Made by a program: the position numbers and the translations under genes. Positions 47,988-56,763 of a stretch of 64,000 nt of DNA are shown piece after piece (position 1 is the first letter of the stretch; each line of letters starts with the position of its first letter). The notes below the pieces were generated by a model. The model did no database searches. It saw nothing but the letters and a program-made list of their open reading frames with translations, and was not told the DNA's origin. This DNA comes from Kocuria rosea. Its GTDB lineage: Bacteria; Actinomycetota; Actinomycetes; Actinomycetales; Micrococcaceae. The stretch is from the NCBI RefSeq assembly GCF_023715525.1, contig NZ_JAMBOG010000003.1, forward strand, positions 168,075-232,074, written 5' to 3'.

Positions 47988-48611
47988 CTACGCCCGGGCG
48001 GCGCGACGACGCACCACGACCGCCGCACCGGCAGCCGCGGCCAGGGCCAGACCGCCGCCAGCGGCGAGGCCGCCCGCGGTGGAGGACTCCTCCACAGCCA
48101 CACCGGTGTCGGCGCCGCCGACCGGGACCTGCCCCATCTGGTCGTACTGGCCGGTGTTCCACTCCGCGGGCACCCAGTCGATGATCTCGTGGAACGAGAT
48201 GCCGTCGTCGGTGCCGTCGGCGTCGCAGCCGAAGCCGTCGCGGTCCGCGTCCAGGTGCAGGCCGTAGGCCGGGTCGCCGACGGGGATGTTGACGCGCCCG
48301 GCGGCGCGGGCCTCGGTGCAGTTGTCGAAGACGGCGTCATCGGACTGACCAGGCGCGACCGGAGCCACCGGGGCGACATAGCCGGGCACGCGAGTGGCGT
48401 CGAAGGCGATGTCACCCTCGCACGCGACCCCGTCGCCTCCACGGTCCAGATCGGGGCTGTAGGCGGGGGAGGTCACCGGGATGTTGTAGAGACCCGCGTT
48501 GTTGGCCTCGGTGCAGTTCTGGAACATCTGCGCGGCCGAGGCCGGAGCCATCGACAGGCCGGTGAACCCGGCGGCGGCCAGCACGGCCATTCCTGCTGCC
48601 ATCTTCTTCAT
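47988..48611 (-). CDS. Double-Excalibur surface protein with GGADTG signal
   Basis: 207 residues. Signal peptide (MKKMAAGMAVLAAAGFTGLS, cleavage near ASA-AQ), two Excalibur domains (FQNCTEANNAGLYNIPVTSP with DRGGDGVACE, and FDNCTEARAAGRVNIPVGDP with DADRDGFGCDAD), a spacer WVPAEWNTGQYDQMGQ, then PVGGADTGVAVEES, hydrophobic helix and VVRRRAARA. ATG at 48611 after AAGGGG. Operon with sortase 3. Excalibur domains bind calcium and occur in extracellular proteins (family knowledge). Confidence 0.88.
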   Translation of the reverse strand: MKKMAAGMAVLAAAGFTGLSMAPASAAQMFQNCTEANNAGLYNIPVTSPAYSPDLDRGGDGVACEGDIAFDATRVPGYVAPVAPVAPGQSDDAVFDNCTEARAAGRVNIPVGDPAYGLHLDADRDGFGCDADGTDDGISFHEIIDWVPAEWNTGQYDQMGQVPVGGADTGVAVEESSTAGGLAAGGGLALAAAAGAAVVVRRRAARA

Positions 48612-48640
48612 GGTGTATCCCCTTCGCATGTGCGGATCAG

Positions 48641-48657
48641 TTGCAAATGCATCATAA
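48641..48657 (-). promoter_or_regulatory. Promoter element shared with the other Excalibur gene
   Basis: TTGCAAATGCATCATAA; 13 of 17 bases equal the element at 44578-44594. On the coding strand it contains a -10-like TATGAT (48656-48651), 39 bp before the start. Confidence 0.5.
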
Positions 48658-48841
48658 GAAGTGCATCCACTGTTTGGGGGACAACCGGCGCGAGCCCCCG
48701 GCCCGGCCGCGAAAAAGCCCGGTATTCCGGGGCGGAAGCGTCCCGTCCCGGAGCCTCTCCAGGCGCGGGAGGATCACGGATCAGACCCACGGGAGTTCCG
48801 GTATCCCCCGGGTGAGGGACCTCACGTCACCCCGGCAGCGC

Positions 48842-49765
48842 TCACGGCTCCAGCCCACCGACGGCATCGAGCTGTGCGGCGGCGTGCTCCACCACCGGCC
48901 CGAACTGCCGCGCGGAGGCCTGATCCGCGGCGAGGACGCCCACCAGCAGCGCCGCCCAGGCGGCGGCGCGGGCCCACACGGCGTCGTCGTACGTCCCGGT
49001 GGCGTCGACGACGGCGCGGAACGCCGCGCGCTGCGGGCCGTCGAGGGTCAGCCAGGCGGTGGCGAGGTCGGAGGCGGGGTCTCCCCCGCAGACGTCCCCG
49101 AAGTCCACGACGCCCGCCAGCCGCCCTTGCCGCTGCACGAGGTTCCACGGGTGCGGGTCGCCGTGCAGCCACACCGGCGGCCTTCCCCACGGCTCGGCGC
49201 GCAGCCCTCGCTCCACGACGGCCCGCAGCTGCCCGGTCCGCTCCGTCCCGATCCGCTGCGCGACCGCCGGCCACCGGGGACCCACCGAGGCGATCCGGTC
49301 GGCGAGCGGGACGCCGCGGTAGGGGTTCCGCGGGGCGGCGGCCGGCGCGGGACGGTGCAGGGCGGTCAGGGCCCCCGCCAGGTCGCCGGCGATCCGGCCG
49401 CGCTCCGCCACGGGCAGGGTGGCGACGGCCTCGCCCTCGATCCAGGGCGTGACCAGCCAGGGCCACGGGTAGCCGGCGCCGGGCCGGCCGCCGAACACCG
49501 GCCGGGGGGCGGCGATGCCCAGGGCGTCCAGCGGCGCGCTGACCTCGGCCGTCCACCGCATCTCGTGGAGGAGGCACGGCACGGACGCGCGGCGCACCGG
49601 CAGGCGCACGGCGTGGGACGGCCCGAGCCGGAACATGGCGTTGTCCCACCCCTGTGCAGCCGGTTCCAGGCGTGCCTCGGCGAGCGCCCGCAGGGATGAG
49701 GGCAGCTGGTCCCGCAGCAGGCGGCGCACCTGCGCCGTCGTGGGCCGGAGCTCTGGAGAGGGCAC
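48842..49765 (-). CDS. Aminoglycoside-phosphotransferase-family kinase
   Basis: 307 residues, APH fold: QGWDNAMFRLGPSHAVRLPV (nucleotide loop), WPWLVTPWIEGEAVA (hinge), PVWLHGDPHPWNLVQRQGRL (catalytic HGDxxxxN), GVVDFGDVCGGDPASDLA (metal-binding D). Phosphotransferase for a small molecule; antibiotic resistance cannot be inferred. GTG at 49765 lacks a ribosome site; no better codon is near. Convergent/adjacent to the NCS1 permease. Confidence 0.8.
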   Translation of the reverse strand: MPSPELRPTTAQVRRLLRDQLPSSLRALAEARLEPAAQGWDNAMFRLGPSHAVRLPVRRASVPCLLHEMRWTAEVSAPLDALGIAAPRPVFGGRPGAGYPWPWLVTPWIEGEAVATLPVAERGRIAGDLAGALTALHRPAPAAAPRNPYRGVPLADRIASVGPRWPAVAQRIGTERTGQLRAVVERGLRAEPWGRPPVWLHGDPHPWNLVQRQGRLAGVVDFGDVCGGDPASDLATAWLTLDGPQRAAFRAVVDATGTYDDAVWARAAAWAALLVGVLAADQASARQFGPVVEHAAAQLDAVGGLEP

Positions 49766-49848
49766 GGCGTCAGCGTACGGCGCCGGCCCCCGCCCTGCGT
49801 CACGGCGGGGCGGGGGCCGCGCCGGTGCTCGCGCACCGGCTCCGGCGG

Positions 49849-51549
49849 TCAGCGCTGCGCCGGCAGCACGTACCGCCCGGTCCGGTCCGTGGCCAGTGCC
49901 AGGGAGGAGATGTACTGCTTCTCCCCGTTCGGGCCCGGCTCGGCCGAGAGGAGCATGTCGGGGCGCTCGAACTCGAGGCCGCTGACGTGGCACAGCAGCC
50001 TGGCGTCGGAGGGGTTGCCGTCGGCGTCGAACATGGGCAGGTCGATGCCGTCGTCGGTGCGCCGCAGGTAGTAGCGGCCGCGGGTGGCCACGGCCAGCAG
50101 GGGCGGGCAGAGCAGGGCGATGCCGACGGCGAACATCGGGGAGTACGGCTGCACGCCAGCCCCGAAGGCGCCGAAGAACACGGCGATCGAGATCCCGGCG
50201 GAGAGCAGCATCGAGACGAAGCCCACGGGGTTGACGGCGTAGAGCATGCCGCGGCGGAACTCGGGGACCTTCGGAGAGAGCTTGAGCAGGTACTTGTTGA
50301 GCACGATGTCGGCCGCGACGGTCACGACCCAGGCCATGGCGCAGTTGGCGTAGAAGCCCAGGATCGCGTTGAGGAAGTCGAACATGTTCGCCTCCATCAG
50401 CACCAGGGCGATGGCCAGGTTGACGAGCACGAAGACCAGCCGGCCGGGGTAGTGCCGGGTGAGGCGGGTGAAGCTGTTGGTCCAGGCCAGGGAGCCGGAG
50501 TAGGCGTTGGTGACGTTGATCTTGATCTGGGAGATCACCACGAGCACCACCGCCAGGGACAGGGCGAGCCAGGTGGGCATCATCTCCTCGTAGACGCCCA
50601 GGAACTGGTGCACCGGCTGGTTGGCGGTCGCGGAGGCGGCCGGGTCCAGCTTGGCCAGCAGGTAGACGGTGATGAACAGGCCGATGGCCTGCTTAAGCGC
50701 GCCGAAGACCACCCAGCCCGGACCGGCCAGGACCACGGCGGTCCACCAGGAGCGGCTGTTGGCGGCGGTCTTGGGCGGCATGAAGCGCAGGTAGTCGATC
50801 TGCTCGGCGATCTGGGCCATCAGGGACAGGCACACGCCGGCCGCGAGCATGACCGCGGCCAGGCTGACCTGCCCGTCCCCGCCCTGGCCCTGGTAGGCGA
50901 AGAAGTTCGTGACGGACTCCGGGTTGGCCAGCACCAGGTACACCAGGGGCACGACCATGAGCAGCAGCCACAGCGGGGTGGTCCACACCTGCAGCTTGGC
51001 CAGGGTGTTCATCCCGTAGATCACCAGCGGGATCACCATCAGCGTGGAGACGGCGTAGCCGACGGGCAGCGGGATGCCCAGTCCCAGCTCCAGGCCCTGG
51101 GCCATGATCGAGCCCTCGAGGGCGAAGAAGATGAAGGTGAAGGTCGCGAAGATGATGTTCGTGACCACCGACCCGTAGTAGCCGAAGCCGGAGCCGCGGG
51201 TGATCAGGTCCAGGTCGATGTTGTACCGGGCCGCGTAGTAGGCCAGCGGCAGGCCGGTGGTGAAGATGATGACGGCGGCCACGAGGATGCCCAGCAGCGC
51301 GTTGGTGGTGCCGTGGGCCATGCCGATGTTGGCGCCGATGGAGAAGTCGGCCAGGTACGCGATGCCGCCCAGCGCGCTGGTGGCCACCACCCCCGGGCCC
51401 CACTTGCGGTAGGAGCGCGGGGCGAACCGCAGCGTGTAGTCCTCCAGGGACTCCTTGGTGGCCTGGGAGACGTCCCGGTCCGGGGCGGCCGGGACGGAGG
51501 AGCCCGCGGTGGCGGGGGCGGTGGGTGGAGGCAGGAGCTTTTCGGACAT
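49849..51549 (-). CDS. NCS1-family cytosine/purine permease
   Basis: 566 residues, about 12 membrane helices, sodium/proton symporter family for nucleobases, hydantoins and allantoin. Motifs: YTLRFAPRSYRKWGPGVVAT, GGIAYLADFSIGANIG, ITRGSGFGYYGSVV, QIAEQIDYLRFMP, KINVTNAYSGSLAWTNSFTR. A long C-terminal cytoplasmic tail (470-566). Head-to-head with the second pxp-type cluster (52141), suggesting it imports that cluster's cyclic amide (inference). ATG at 51549 after AAAGAAGCCGCC. Confidence 0.88.
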   Translation of the reverse strand: MSEKLLPPPTAPATAGSSVPAAPDRDVSQATKESLEDYTLRFAPRSYRKWGPGVVATSALGGIAYLADFSIGANIGMAHGTTNALLGILVAAVIIFTTGLPLAYYAARYNIDLDLITRGSGFGYYGSVVTNIIFATFTFIFFALEGSIMAQGLELGLGIPLPVGYAVSTLMVIPLVIYGMNTLAKLQVWTTPLWLLLMVVPLVYLVLANPESVTNFFAYQGQGGDGQVSLAAVMLAAGVCLSLMAQIAEQIDYLRFMPPKTAANSRSWWTAVVLAGPGWVVFGALKQAIGLFITVYLLAKLDPAASATANQPVHQFLGVYEEMMPTWLALSLAVVLVVISQIKINVTNAYSGSLAWTNSFTRLTRHYPGRLVFVLVNLAIALVLMEANMFDFLNAILGFYANCAMAWVVTVAADIVLNKYLLKLSPKVPEFRRGMLYAVNPVGFVSMLLSAGISIAVFFGAFGAGVQPYSPMFAVGIALLCPPLLAVATRGRYYLRRTDDGIDLPMFDADGNPSDARLLCHVSGLEFERPDMLLSAEPGPNGEKQYISSLALATDRTGRYVLPAQR

Positions 51550-51703
51550 GGCGGCTTCTTTCGGTGGGCGGGGTTCGGTGACGAACCTAGGAGGGCCGTG
51601 ATGCCGCCCGGTGTCGGCACTGTTTCGCGCCCGTAAAGCCGTGGGCGGCGGCCGTGCACCTCCCGCCCCGCCGGCACGTGTGACGTCCTGCGGGTGGAGG
51701 CGC

Positions 51704-51919
51704 TCAGGCGGGCCGGGCCTCGGGCAGGCGGCGCAGGCGGTAGTCGTCCAGCGGGATGAGCTTCTTCGTCCCGGTGCCGGACTCCACGATCCACAGCACC
51801 CGCAGGTGGGGCGCCACCTCCGCCACGGTCCCGACGTGCCGGACGCGCCTGCCGTCCCACGCCTCGACCCGGTCCCCGGGCCGCGCCCGCGCCGTTCCGC
51901 AGATCCACCGGCTGCTCAT
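51704..51919 (-). CDS. Small SH3-like protein of the pxp-2 region
   Basis: 71 residues. WICGTARARPGDRVEAWDGR and VGTVAEVAPHLRVLWIVESG suggest a small beta-barrel (SH3/KOW-like: G...V..WDG...RhvG.V). C-terminal LDDYRLRRLP is basic. ATG at 51919 after GGAGCAGGGGGTGG. Lies between the permease and the second pxpA; nucleic acid or protein binding is only a guess. Confidence 0.6.
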   Translation of the reverse strand: MSSRWICGTARARPGDRVEAWDGRRVRHVGTVAEVAPHLRVLWIVESGTGTKKLIPLDDYRLRRLPEARPA

Positions 51920-52140
51920 GATCCACCCCCTGCTCCCCGCCGCACCGCGCGGCGCTCCCAGGATGCCCGCCGGATGTGCCCACCACGTTTCCGGGCGGTG
52001 GAGATCTTGTGTCCTCATGGACCCGACCCTCGCGGGGCGCCCTGGACCGGCTTCGTTCCACGCACGTAACGGACCGGCTTTTACGCCCCGGGGGGCGCCG
52101 TACCCGTTTCCGTGGCCGCGCCGCGTTCCTACCCTTGAGC

Positions 52141-52893
52141 ATGGTCACCTCACCGAGCCGACCCACCGTCAACTCCGACATGGGCGAGGGCATCGGCCTG
52201 CACCGCTTCGGCAACGACCCGGAGCTGCTCCAGATCGTGGACCTCGCCAACGTCGCGTGCGGCTTCCACGCCGGGGACCCGGACATCATGTCGGCCACCG
52301 TCGCCGCCGCCGTGGGCCACGACGTGCGGATCGGGGCCCACCCGTCCCTGCCCGACCAGTGGGGCTTCGGCCGCCGGGCCATGGTCCTCACCGCGGAGGA
52401 GGTCGAGTCCCTGGTCCGCTACCAGGTCGGCGCGCTCACCGGCTTCCTCCTCCAGCACGGCGCCGAGCTGCACCACATCAAGCCCCACGGCTCGCTCTAC
52501 GGCATGGTCGCCCGCGACGCCGCCCTCATGGAGTCCGTCGCCGCCGTCGCCGCCGACTACGGGGTGGCCGTGCTCGGCATGGCCGGCACCGCCCACGAGG
52601 CCGTGTGCGCCGAGCGCGGGGTGCCCTTCGTCGCCGAGCTCTACGTGGACCTGGACTACAACGCCGAGGGCGGGCTGATCATCCAGCGCACCCCGCATGC
52701 CACGGACCCGCAGGCCGCGGCCGAGCGGGTCACCCGGGCCCTCACCACCGGGGCCGTCGCCGCCGAGGACGGCACGCCGCTGCCGATGCGCTTCGACTCC
52801 GTGTGCGTGCACTCCGACGCCCTCGGCGCCCCGGCCGTCGCCCGCGCCGTCCGCGAGGCGATCGACGCCCACCTGGCAGCCGCCACCCGCTGA
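52141..52893 (+). CDS. LamB/YcsF protein, second copy (PxpA-like)
   Basis: 250 residues. Same family as the gene at 3416 but clearly different: [81 protein letters not shown]. First gene of the five-gene rightward operon pxpA2-BCCP-biotin carboxylase-pxpB2-pxpC2. Divergent from the NCS1 permease. ATG at 52141 has no strong ribosome site. Confidence 0.9.
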   Translation: MVTSPSRPTVNSDMGEGIGLHRFGNDPELLQIVDLANVACGFHAGDPDIMSATVAAAVGHDVRIGAHPSLPDQWGFGRRAMVLTAEEVESLVRYQVGALTGFLLQHGAELHHIKPHGSLYGMVARDAALMESVAAVAADYGVAVLGMAGTAHEAVCAERGVPFVAELYVDLDYNAEGGLIIQRTPHATDPQAAAERVTRALTTGAVAAEDGTPLPMRFDSVCVHSDALGAPAVARAVREAIDAHLAAATR

Positions 52894-52935
52894 CCCACGA
52901 TCCCCGTCTGCCCGTTCCGCTCGAAAGGACACACC

Positions 52936-53175
52936 ATGGCCGAGATCCAGTCCCCGCTGCCGGGCGTCTTCTACCGCAAGCCCGGCCCCGACAAGGACCC
53001 GTACGTCCAGGAGGGCGACCGCGTGGAGGCCGGCCAGGTCATCGGCATGGTCGAGATCATGAAGCAGTTCACCGAGGTCCACTCCGACGCCGCCGGCACC
53101 CTGGAGCGCTTCGTCATCGAGGACTCGGCGATGGTGAACCCCGGGGACACCATCGCCGTCGTCGCCGAGGGCTGA
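52936..53175 (+). CDS. Biotin carboxyl carrier protein (stand-alone)
   Basis: 79 residues: single biotinyl domain with SPLPGVFYRKPGPDKDPYVQ, VGMVEIMKQFTEVHSD (acceptor Lys in EIMKQF) and TIAVVAEG. Separate from the carboxylase, unlike the fused protein at 5826. GAAAGGACACACC upstream. Donates carboxyl groups from the carboxylase at 53179 to an acceptor, presumably PxpB2/C2 (inference). Confidence 0.9.
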   Translation: MAEIQSPLPGVFYRKPGPDKDPYVQEGDRVEAGQVIGMVEIMKQFTEVHSDAAGTLERFVIEDSAMVNPGDTIAVVAEG

Positions 53176-53178
53176 GCC

Positions 53179-54543
53179 GTGGCGATCTCCTCGCTGCTCG
53201 TCGCCAACCGCGGCGAGATCGCGGTGCGCATCCTGCGCTCCGCCCAGGACCTGGGCCTGCGCACCGTGCTGGCCGTCAGCGAGATCGACCGGCAGTCGAT
53301 GGCGGCCGAGCTCGCCGACGAGGTCGCCGTCGTCGGCCCCGCCCCCGCCCAGGCGTCCTACCTCAACGCCGAGGCCATCGTGGCCGCCGGCACCAAGGCC
53401 GGCTGCGACGCCGTCCACCCCGGCTACGGGTTCCTCTCCGAGAACGCGGCGTTCGCCCGCCGCGTCCAGGACGCCGGCATGACCTGGGTGGGCCCCGACC
53501 CCGACGTCATCGACCTCATGGGCCACAAGACCCGCGCTCTGGAGGCCGCCGTCGCCGCGGACGTCCCCGTCCTCCCCGGCTCCAACGGGCCCCTCACCGG
53601 CGACGACGACGCCGTGCTCGCCCTGGCCCGGCAGGTCGGCTACCCGCTCGTCATCAAGGCCTCGGCCGGCGGCGGCGGGCGCGGCATCCGCCTGGTCCGG
53701 GCGGAGGAGGACCTGCTCAAGACCGTGGACGTCGCCAAGGCCGAGGCCTCCGCGAGCTTCGGGGACCCAACGGTCTACCTCGAGCGCTTCGTCGAGCGCG
53801 CCCGGCACGTGGAGGTCCAGGTGCTCGGCGACGGGCGGACGTTCCTGCACCTGGGCGACCGCGACTGCTCCCTGCAGCGGCGCTCGCAGAAGATCGTCGA
53901 GGAGGCCCCGGCCCCGGACCTGCCCGACGCCGTGCGCGAGCGCGTCCGCGCCTCGGCCGTGAACCTCGCCCGGCTGGCGAAGTACAAGGGTGTGGGCACG
54001 GTCGAGTACCTCTACGACCCCGTCCGGCACGAGGCGGCGTTCATCGAGATGAACACCCGCCTGCAGGTCGAGCACCCGGTGACCGAGTTCGTCACCGGCG
54101 TGGACCTCGTGGCCGAGCAGCTGCGCATCGCCTCGACCGGGCGCACGGAGCTGCGCCAGGAGGACATCCGCTTCGACGGCCACGCCATCGAGTGCCGGAT
54201 CAACGCCGAGGACCCCGAGCGCAACTTCCTGCCCAGCCCCGGCACGCTCACCCGCCTGGACTGGCCGCAGGGCGGGGACTACCGCGTGGACACCGGCGTG
54301 CGCTCCGGGGACACCGTCGCCCCGTTCTACGACTCCCTGCTGGCGAAGCTCATCGTCCACGGCCACGACCGGCAGGAGGCCGTGCGGCGGATGAGCGAGG
54401 GGCTGGCCGCCACGCACATCGAGGGAATCAGGACCACGGTGCCGCTGCTGGCGCGGCTCGTGACGGACCCGCGGTTCGCGGCCGTGGAGCACTGGACCAC
54501 CTACATCGAGACCGAGATGCTGAGCACGGGGGGCGCACGATGA
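53179..54543 (+). CDS. Biotin carboxylase (AccC-type)
   Basis: 454 residues, GTG start 3 bp after the BCCP gene. [107 protein letters not shown]. Standard stand-alone length. Overlaps pxpB2 (ATGA). Confidence 0.93.
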   Translation: MAISSLLVANRGEIAVRILRSAQDLGLRTVLAVSEIDRQSMAAELADEVAVVGPAPAQASYLNAEAIVAAGTKAGCDAVHPGYGFLSENAAFARRVQDAGMTWVGPDPDVIDLMGHKTRALEAAVAADVPVLPGSNGPLTGDDDAVLALARQVGYPLVIKASAGGGGRGIRLVRAEEDLLKTVDVAKAEASASFGDPTVYLERFVERARHVEVQVLGDGRTFLHLGDRDCSLQRRSQKIVEEAPAPDLPDAVRERVRASAVNLARLAKYKGVGTVEYLYDPVRHEAAFIEMNTRLQVEHPVTEFVTGVDLVAEQLRIASTGRTELRQEDIRFDGHAIECRINAEDPERNFLPSPGTLTRLDWPQGGDYRVDTGVRSGDTVAPFYDSLLAKLIVHGHDRQEAVRRMSEGLAATHIEGIRTTVPLLARLVTDPRFAAVEHWTTYIETEMLSTGGAR

Positions 54544-55460
54544 CCGGACAGGCGACCGAGACCTTCTACCTGCCCACCGCCCGGTACACCTGGGGCGGGG
54601 ACGAGTTCCTGTTCGTGGAGTTTGACGAGGCCATGAACCTCACGGCCAACTACCTCGCCACGACGGTCGCCCACGGACTCGAGCAGCTGGCCCTGGACGG
54701 CGTCGTCGACGTCTGCCCCGCCAACGCGTCCCTGCTGGTGCGCTTCGACCCCGACGTCCTCGACGCCGGGGACCTCAAGCGCCGCACCCAGGAGCTCGAG
54801 GCGCAGGCCCGCACCTCCACGCGGCACACGGTGGAGACCCGGATCCTCGAGATCCCGGTGTGGTACCAGGACCCGTTCACCGCCGAGGTCTCCCAGCGCT
54901 TCCGCGAGGGCTACCACCAGGAGCCGGGCGGGTCCGACCTCGACTACGCCGCGAAGGTCAACGGCCTCGAGGACGCCGCGGAGTTCGTCCGCCGCCACCA
55001 CGAATCCCCGTGGATCGCGTCCATGGTCGGGTTCGTGGCCGGGCTGCCGTTCCTCTACCAGCTCGTCCCACGGGAGCGGCAGCTGCAGGTGCCCAAGTAC
55101 CTCAGCCCCCGCACGGACACTCCCCCGCTGACCGTGGGCCACGGCGGGTGCTTCGGGTGCATCTACTCGGTGCGCGGGGCCGGGGGGTACCAGATGTTCG
55201 GGGTCGCGGCCGCGCCGATCTACGACCCCGAGCAGCTGCTGCCCGACTTCAAGGACTTCCTGATCCTCTTCCGCCCCGGGGACCTCGTGAAGTTCCGGCC
55301 CGTCGAGGAGGCCGAGTACCGCGCCATCCAGGAGCAGGTCGAGGCCGGCACCTGGCGGTACAGGCAGGCGCCCGTGACCCTCGACCTCGACGCCGCGCTC
55401 GAGAACCCCGACGCCTACAACCGATCCCTGCTGGAGGCCCTCGATGGCGCTGACAATTGA
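54540..55460 (+). CDS. PxpB-like carboxyltransferase-fold protein, diverged
   Basis: 306 residues, longer than the ~220-240 typical of PxpB. C-terminal half: FVAGLPFLYQLVPRERQLQV, PKYLSPRTDTPPLTVGHGGC, FGCIYSVRGAGGYQMFGVAA. Where the first cluster's PxpB reads PGF and [14 protein letters not shown], this has AGLPF and PRTDTPPLTVGHGG, so the pocket differs. ATG at 54540 in the accC stop. Partner of the gene at 55444; best described as allophanate-hydrolase-subunit-1-like. Confidence 0.83.
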   Translation: MTGQATETFYLPTARYTWGGDEFLFVEFDEAMNLTANYLATTVAHGLEQLALDGVVDVCPANASLLVRFDPDVLDAGDLKRRTQELEAQARTSTRHTVETRILEIPVWYQDPFTAEVSQRFREGYHQEPGGSDLDYAAKVNGLEDAAEFVRRHHESPWIASMVGFVAGLPFLYQLVPRERQLQVPKYLSPRTDTPPLTVGHGGCFGCIYSVRGAGGYQMFGVAAAPIYDPEQLLPDFKDFLILFRPGDLVKFRPVEEAEYRAIQEQVEAGTWRYRQAPVTLDLDAALENPDAYNRSLLEALDGADN

Positions 55461-56409
55461 GCAGCCCGGGCTGCTGACCACCGTCCAGGACCTCGGGCGG
55501 CGCGGGTACTACAACGTGGGCATCCCGCAGGGCGGGTCCATGGACCAGGAGTCGGCGCAGGCGGCCAACAAGCTGGTGGGCAACACCGCGGCCGAGGCCG
55601 TGCTGGAGTGCACCTACATGGGGCCCGCCTTCACGGTGGACGCGCCGACGACGATCGCCGTCACCGGCGCCGCCGTGCCCGTGCTGGTCAACGGCCAGGA
55701 GCAGGCGCCCTGGACGCGGATCGAGCTCGCCGAGGGGGACTCGGTGAAGTTCGGGGTGCTCAAGGGCGGCGCCCGGTTCTACCTGGCCGTGCGCGGCGGC
55801 ATCGACGTGCCCGAGGTGCTCGGCTCCCGCTCCACCTACGCCATCGGGCGGCTCGGCGGGATGGGCGGGCGGAAGCTGGAGGCCGGCGACGTCGTGCCCG
55901 TGGGCGCCGCGACGGGGCTGCTGCCGTCGATCGAGGAGATCCCCGAGTCCTCCCGGCCCGCCCTGGGCGGGACCCAGGAGCTGCGGATGGTGTGGGGCCT
56001 CTACGACCACCTGCTCACCGACGAGGGCCGGCGCCGGCTGGTCGAGGAGGAGTGGAAACTCACCCCCGTGGCCGACCGCATGGGCCTGCGCTACCAGGGT
56101 CCCGGCGTGGAGTGGATCGAGCGCGAGCAGCCCTTCGGGGCGGGCCAGGACCCGTCCAACATCGTCGACGCCGGCTACGCCGTGGGCTCCATCCAGATCC
56201 CCGGCGGCACCCAGCCGATCGTGCTGCACCGGGACGCGGTCTCCGGGGGCGGCTACGCCATGGTGGGCACCGTGATCTCCGCGGACATGGACCTGCTGGC
56301 GCGGGCGACGCCGGGGACGGCGACGCGGTTCCGGGCGGTGTCGATGGATGAGGCGCTGGAGGCGCGGAGGGAGCGGGCGGAGCGCATCGAGGAAATGTGG
56401 GCGCTCTGA
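55444..56409 (+). CDS. PxpC-like biotin-dependent carboxyltransferase protein
   Basis: 321 residues. LTIEQPGLLTTVQDLGRRGY, NVGIPQGGSMDQESAQAANK, LVGNTAAEAVLE, AVRGGIDVPEVLGSRSTYAI, VGSIQIPGGTQPIVLHRDAV, SGGGYAMVGTVISADMDLLA: all canonical for the PxpC/KipA group. Start overlaps pxpB2 by 17 bp. Last gene of the operon; the terminator hairpin at 56425 follows. Confidence 0.9.
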   Translation: MALTIEQPGLLTTVQDLGRRGYYNVGIPQGGSMDQESAQAANKLVGNTAAEAVLECTYMGPAFTVDAPTTIAVTGAAVPVLVNGQEQAPWTRIELAEGDSVKFGVLKGGARFYLAVRGGIDVPEVLGSRSTYAIGRLGGMGGRKLEAGDVVPVGAATGLLPSIEEIPESSRPALGGTQELRMVWGLYDHLLTDEGRRRLVEEEWKLTPVADRMGLRYQGPGVEWIEREQPFGAGQDPSNIVDAGYAVGSIQIPGGTQPIVLHRDAVSGGGYAMVGTVISADMDLLARATPGTATRFRAVSMDEALEARRERAERIEEMWAL

Positions 56410-56424
56410 ATATTTCGTGAGGGG

Positions 56425-56470
56425 ACGTGATGGAGGGGCGGTGCCACCAGGCACCGCCCCTCCATCACGT
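56425..56470 (+). terminator. Perfect 21-bp hairpin after pxp-2 operon
   Basis: ACGTGATGGAGGGGCGGTGCC (56425-56445, positions given for the full arm) pairs with 56450-56470 around an ACCA loop, 16 bp past the pxpC2 stop. No U-tract. Marks the right end of the core-like DNA. Confidence 0.85.
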
Positions 56471-56499
56471 CGGGTTTACTGCCTCACCCACACTTCCCG

Positions 56500-56763
56500 T
56501 TCTGCACCGACATCATCCTCGACCACCGGCAAGAGACGTCTCGTAACTGTCGATGAATACGGGCGCTTCACTTGGGGCTGAGTCACATAGTTACAAGGCA
56601 TTCCGACCTCACCTTTTATGCGCCGCACGGCGCAGCAGCGAGACGTCTTGCAACCCTAGCCTTCCAAGACACACCGCTGCACGAGCACGGTAAGTGTCCA
56701 GGCATACAATGCAATGAATACGATGCATACAGTGCTCTGCATTCAGTAGCTACGGGAAGAATC
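56500..56763. other. Low-GC spacer with GCATACA repeats
   Basis: About 260 bp visibly poorer in GC than the neighbours. GCATACA occurs at 56702 and 56724, near TGAAT/ATTCA inverted arms (56715 and 56740); TACAAT and TACAGT could be -10 boxes. The reading frame of the next gene stays open from 56572 but the protein-like part starts at 56764. Confidence 0.4.

Noticed and set aside
48842..49765. Antibiotic resistance gene
   Set aside because: The APH fold is clear but the family is broad; no residues tie it to an aminoglycoside.
52150..54492. 780-codon open frame on the reverse strand over the second pxp cluster
   Set aside because: Gly/Val/Asp/His-rich antisense translation without any motif; the plus-strand genes have full family motifs.
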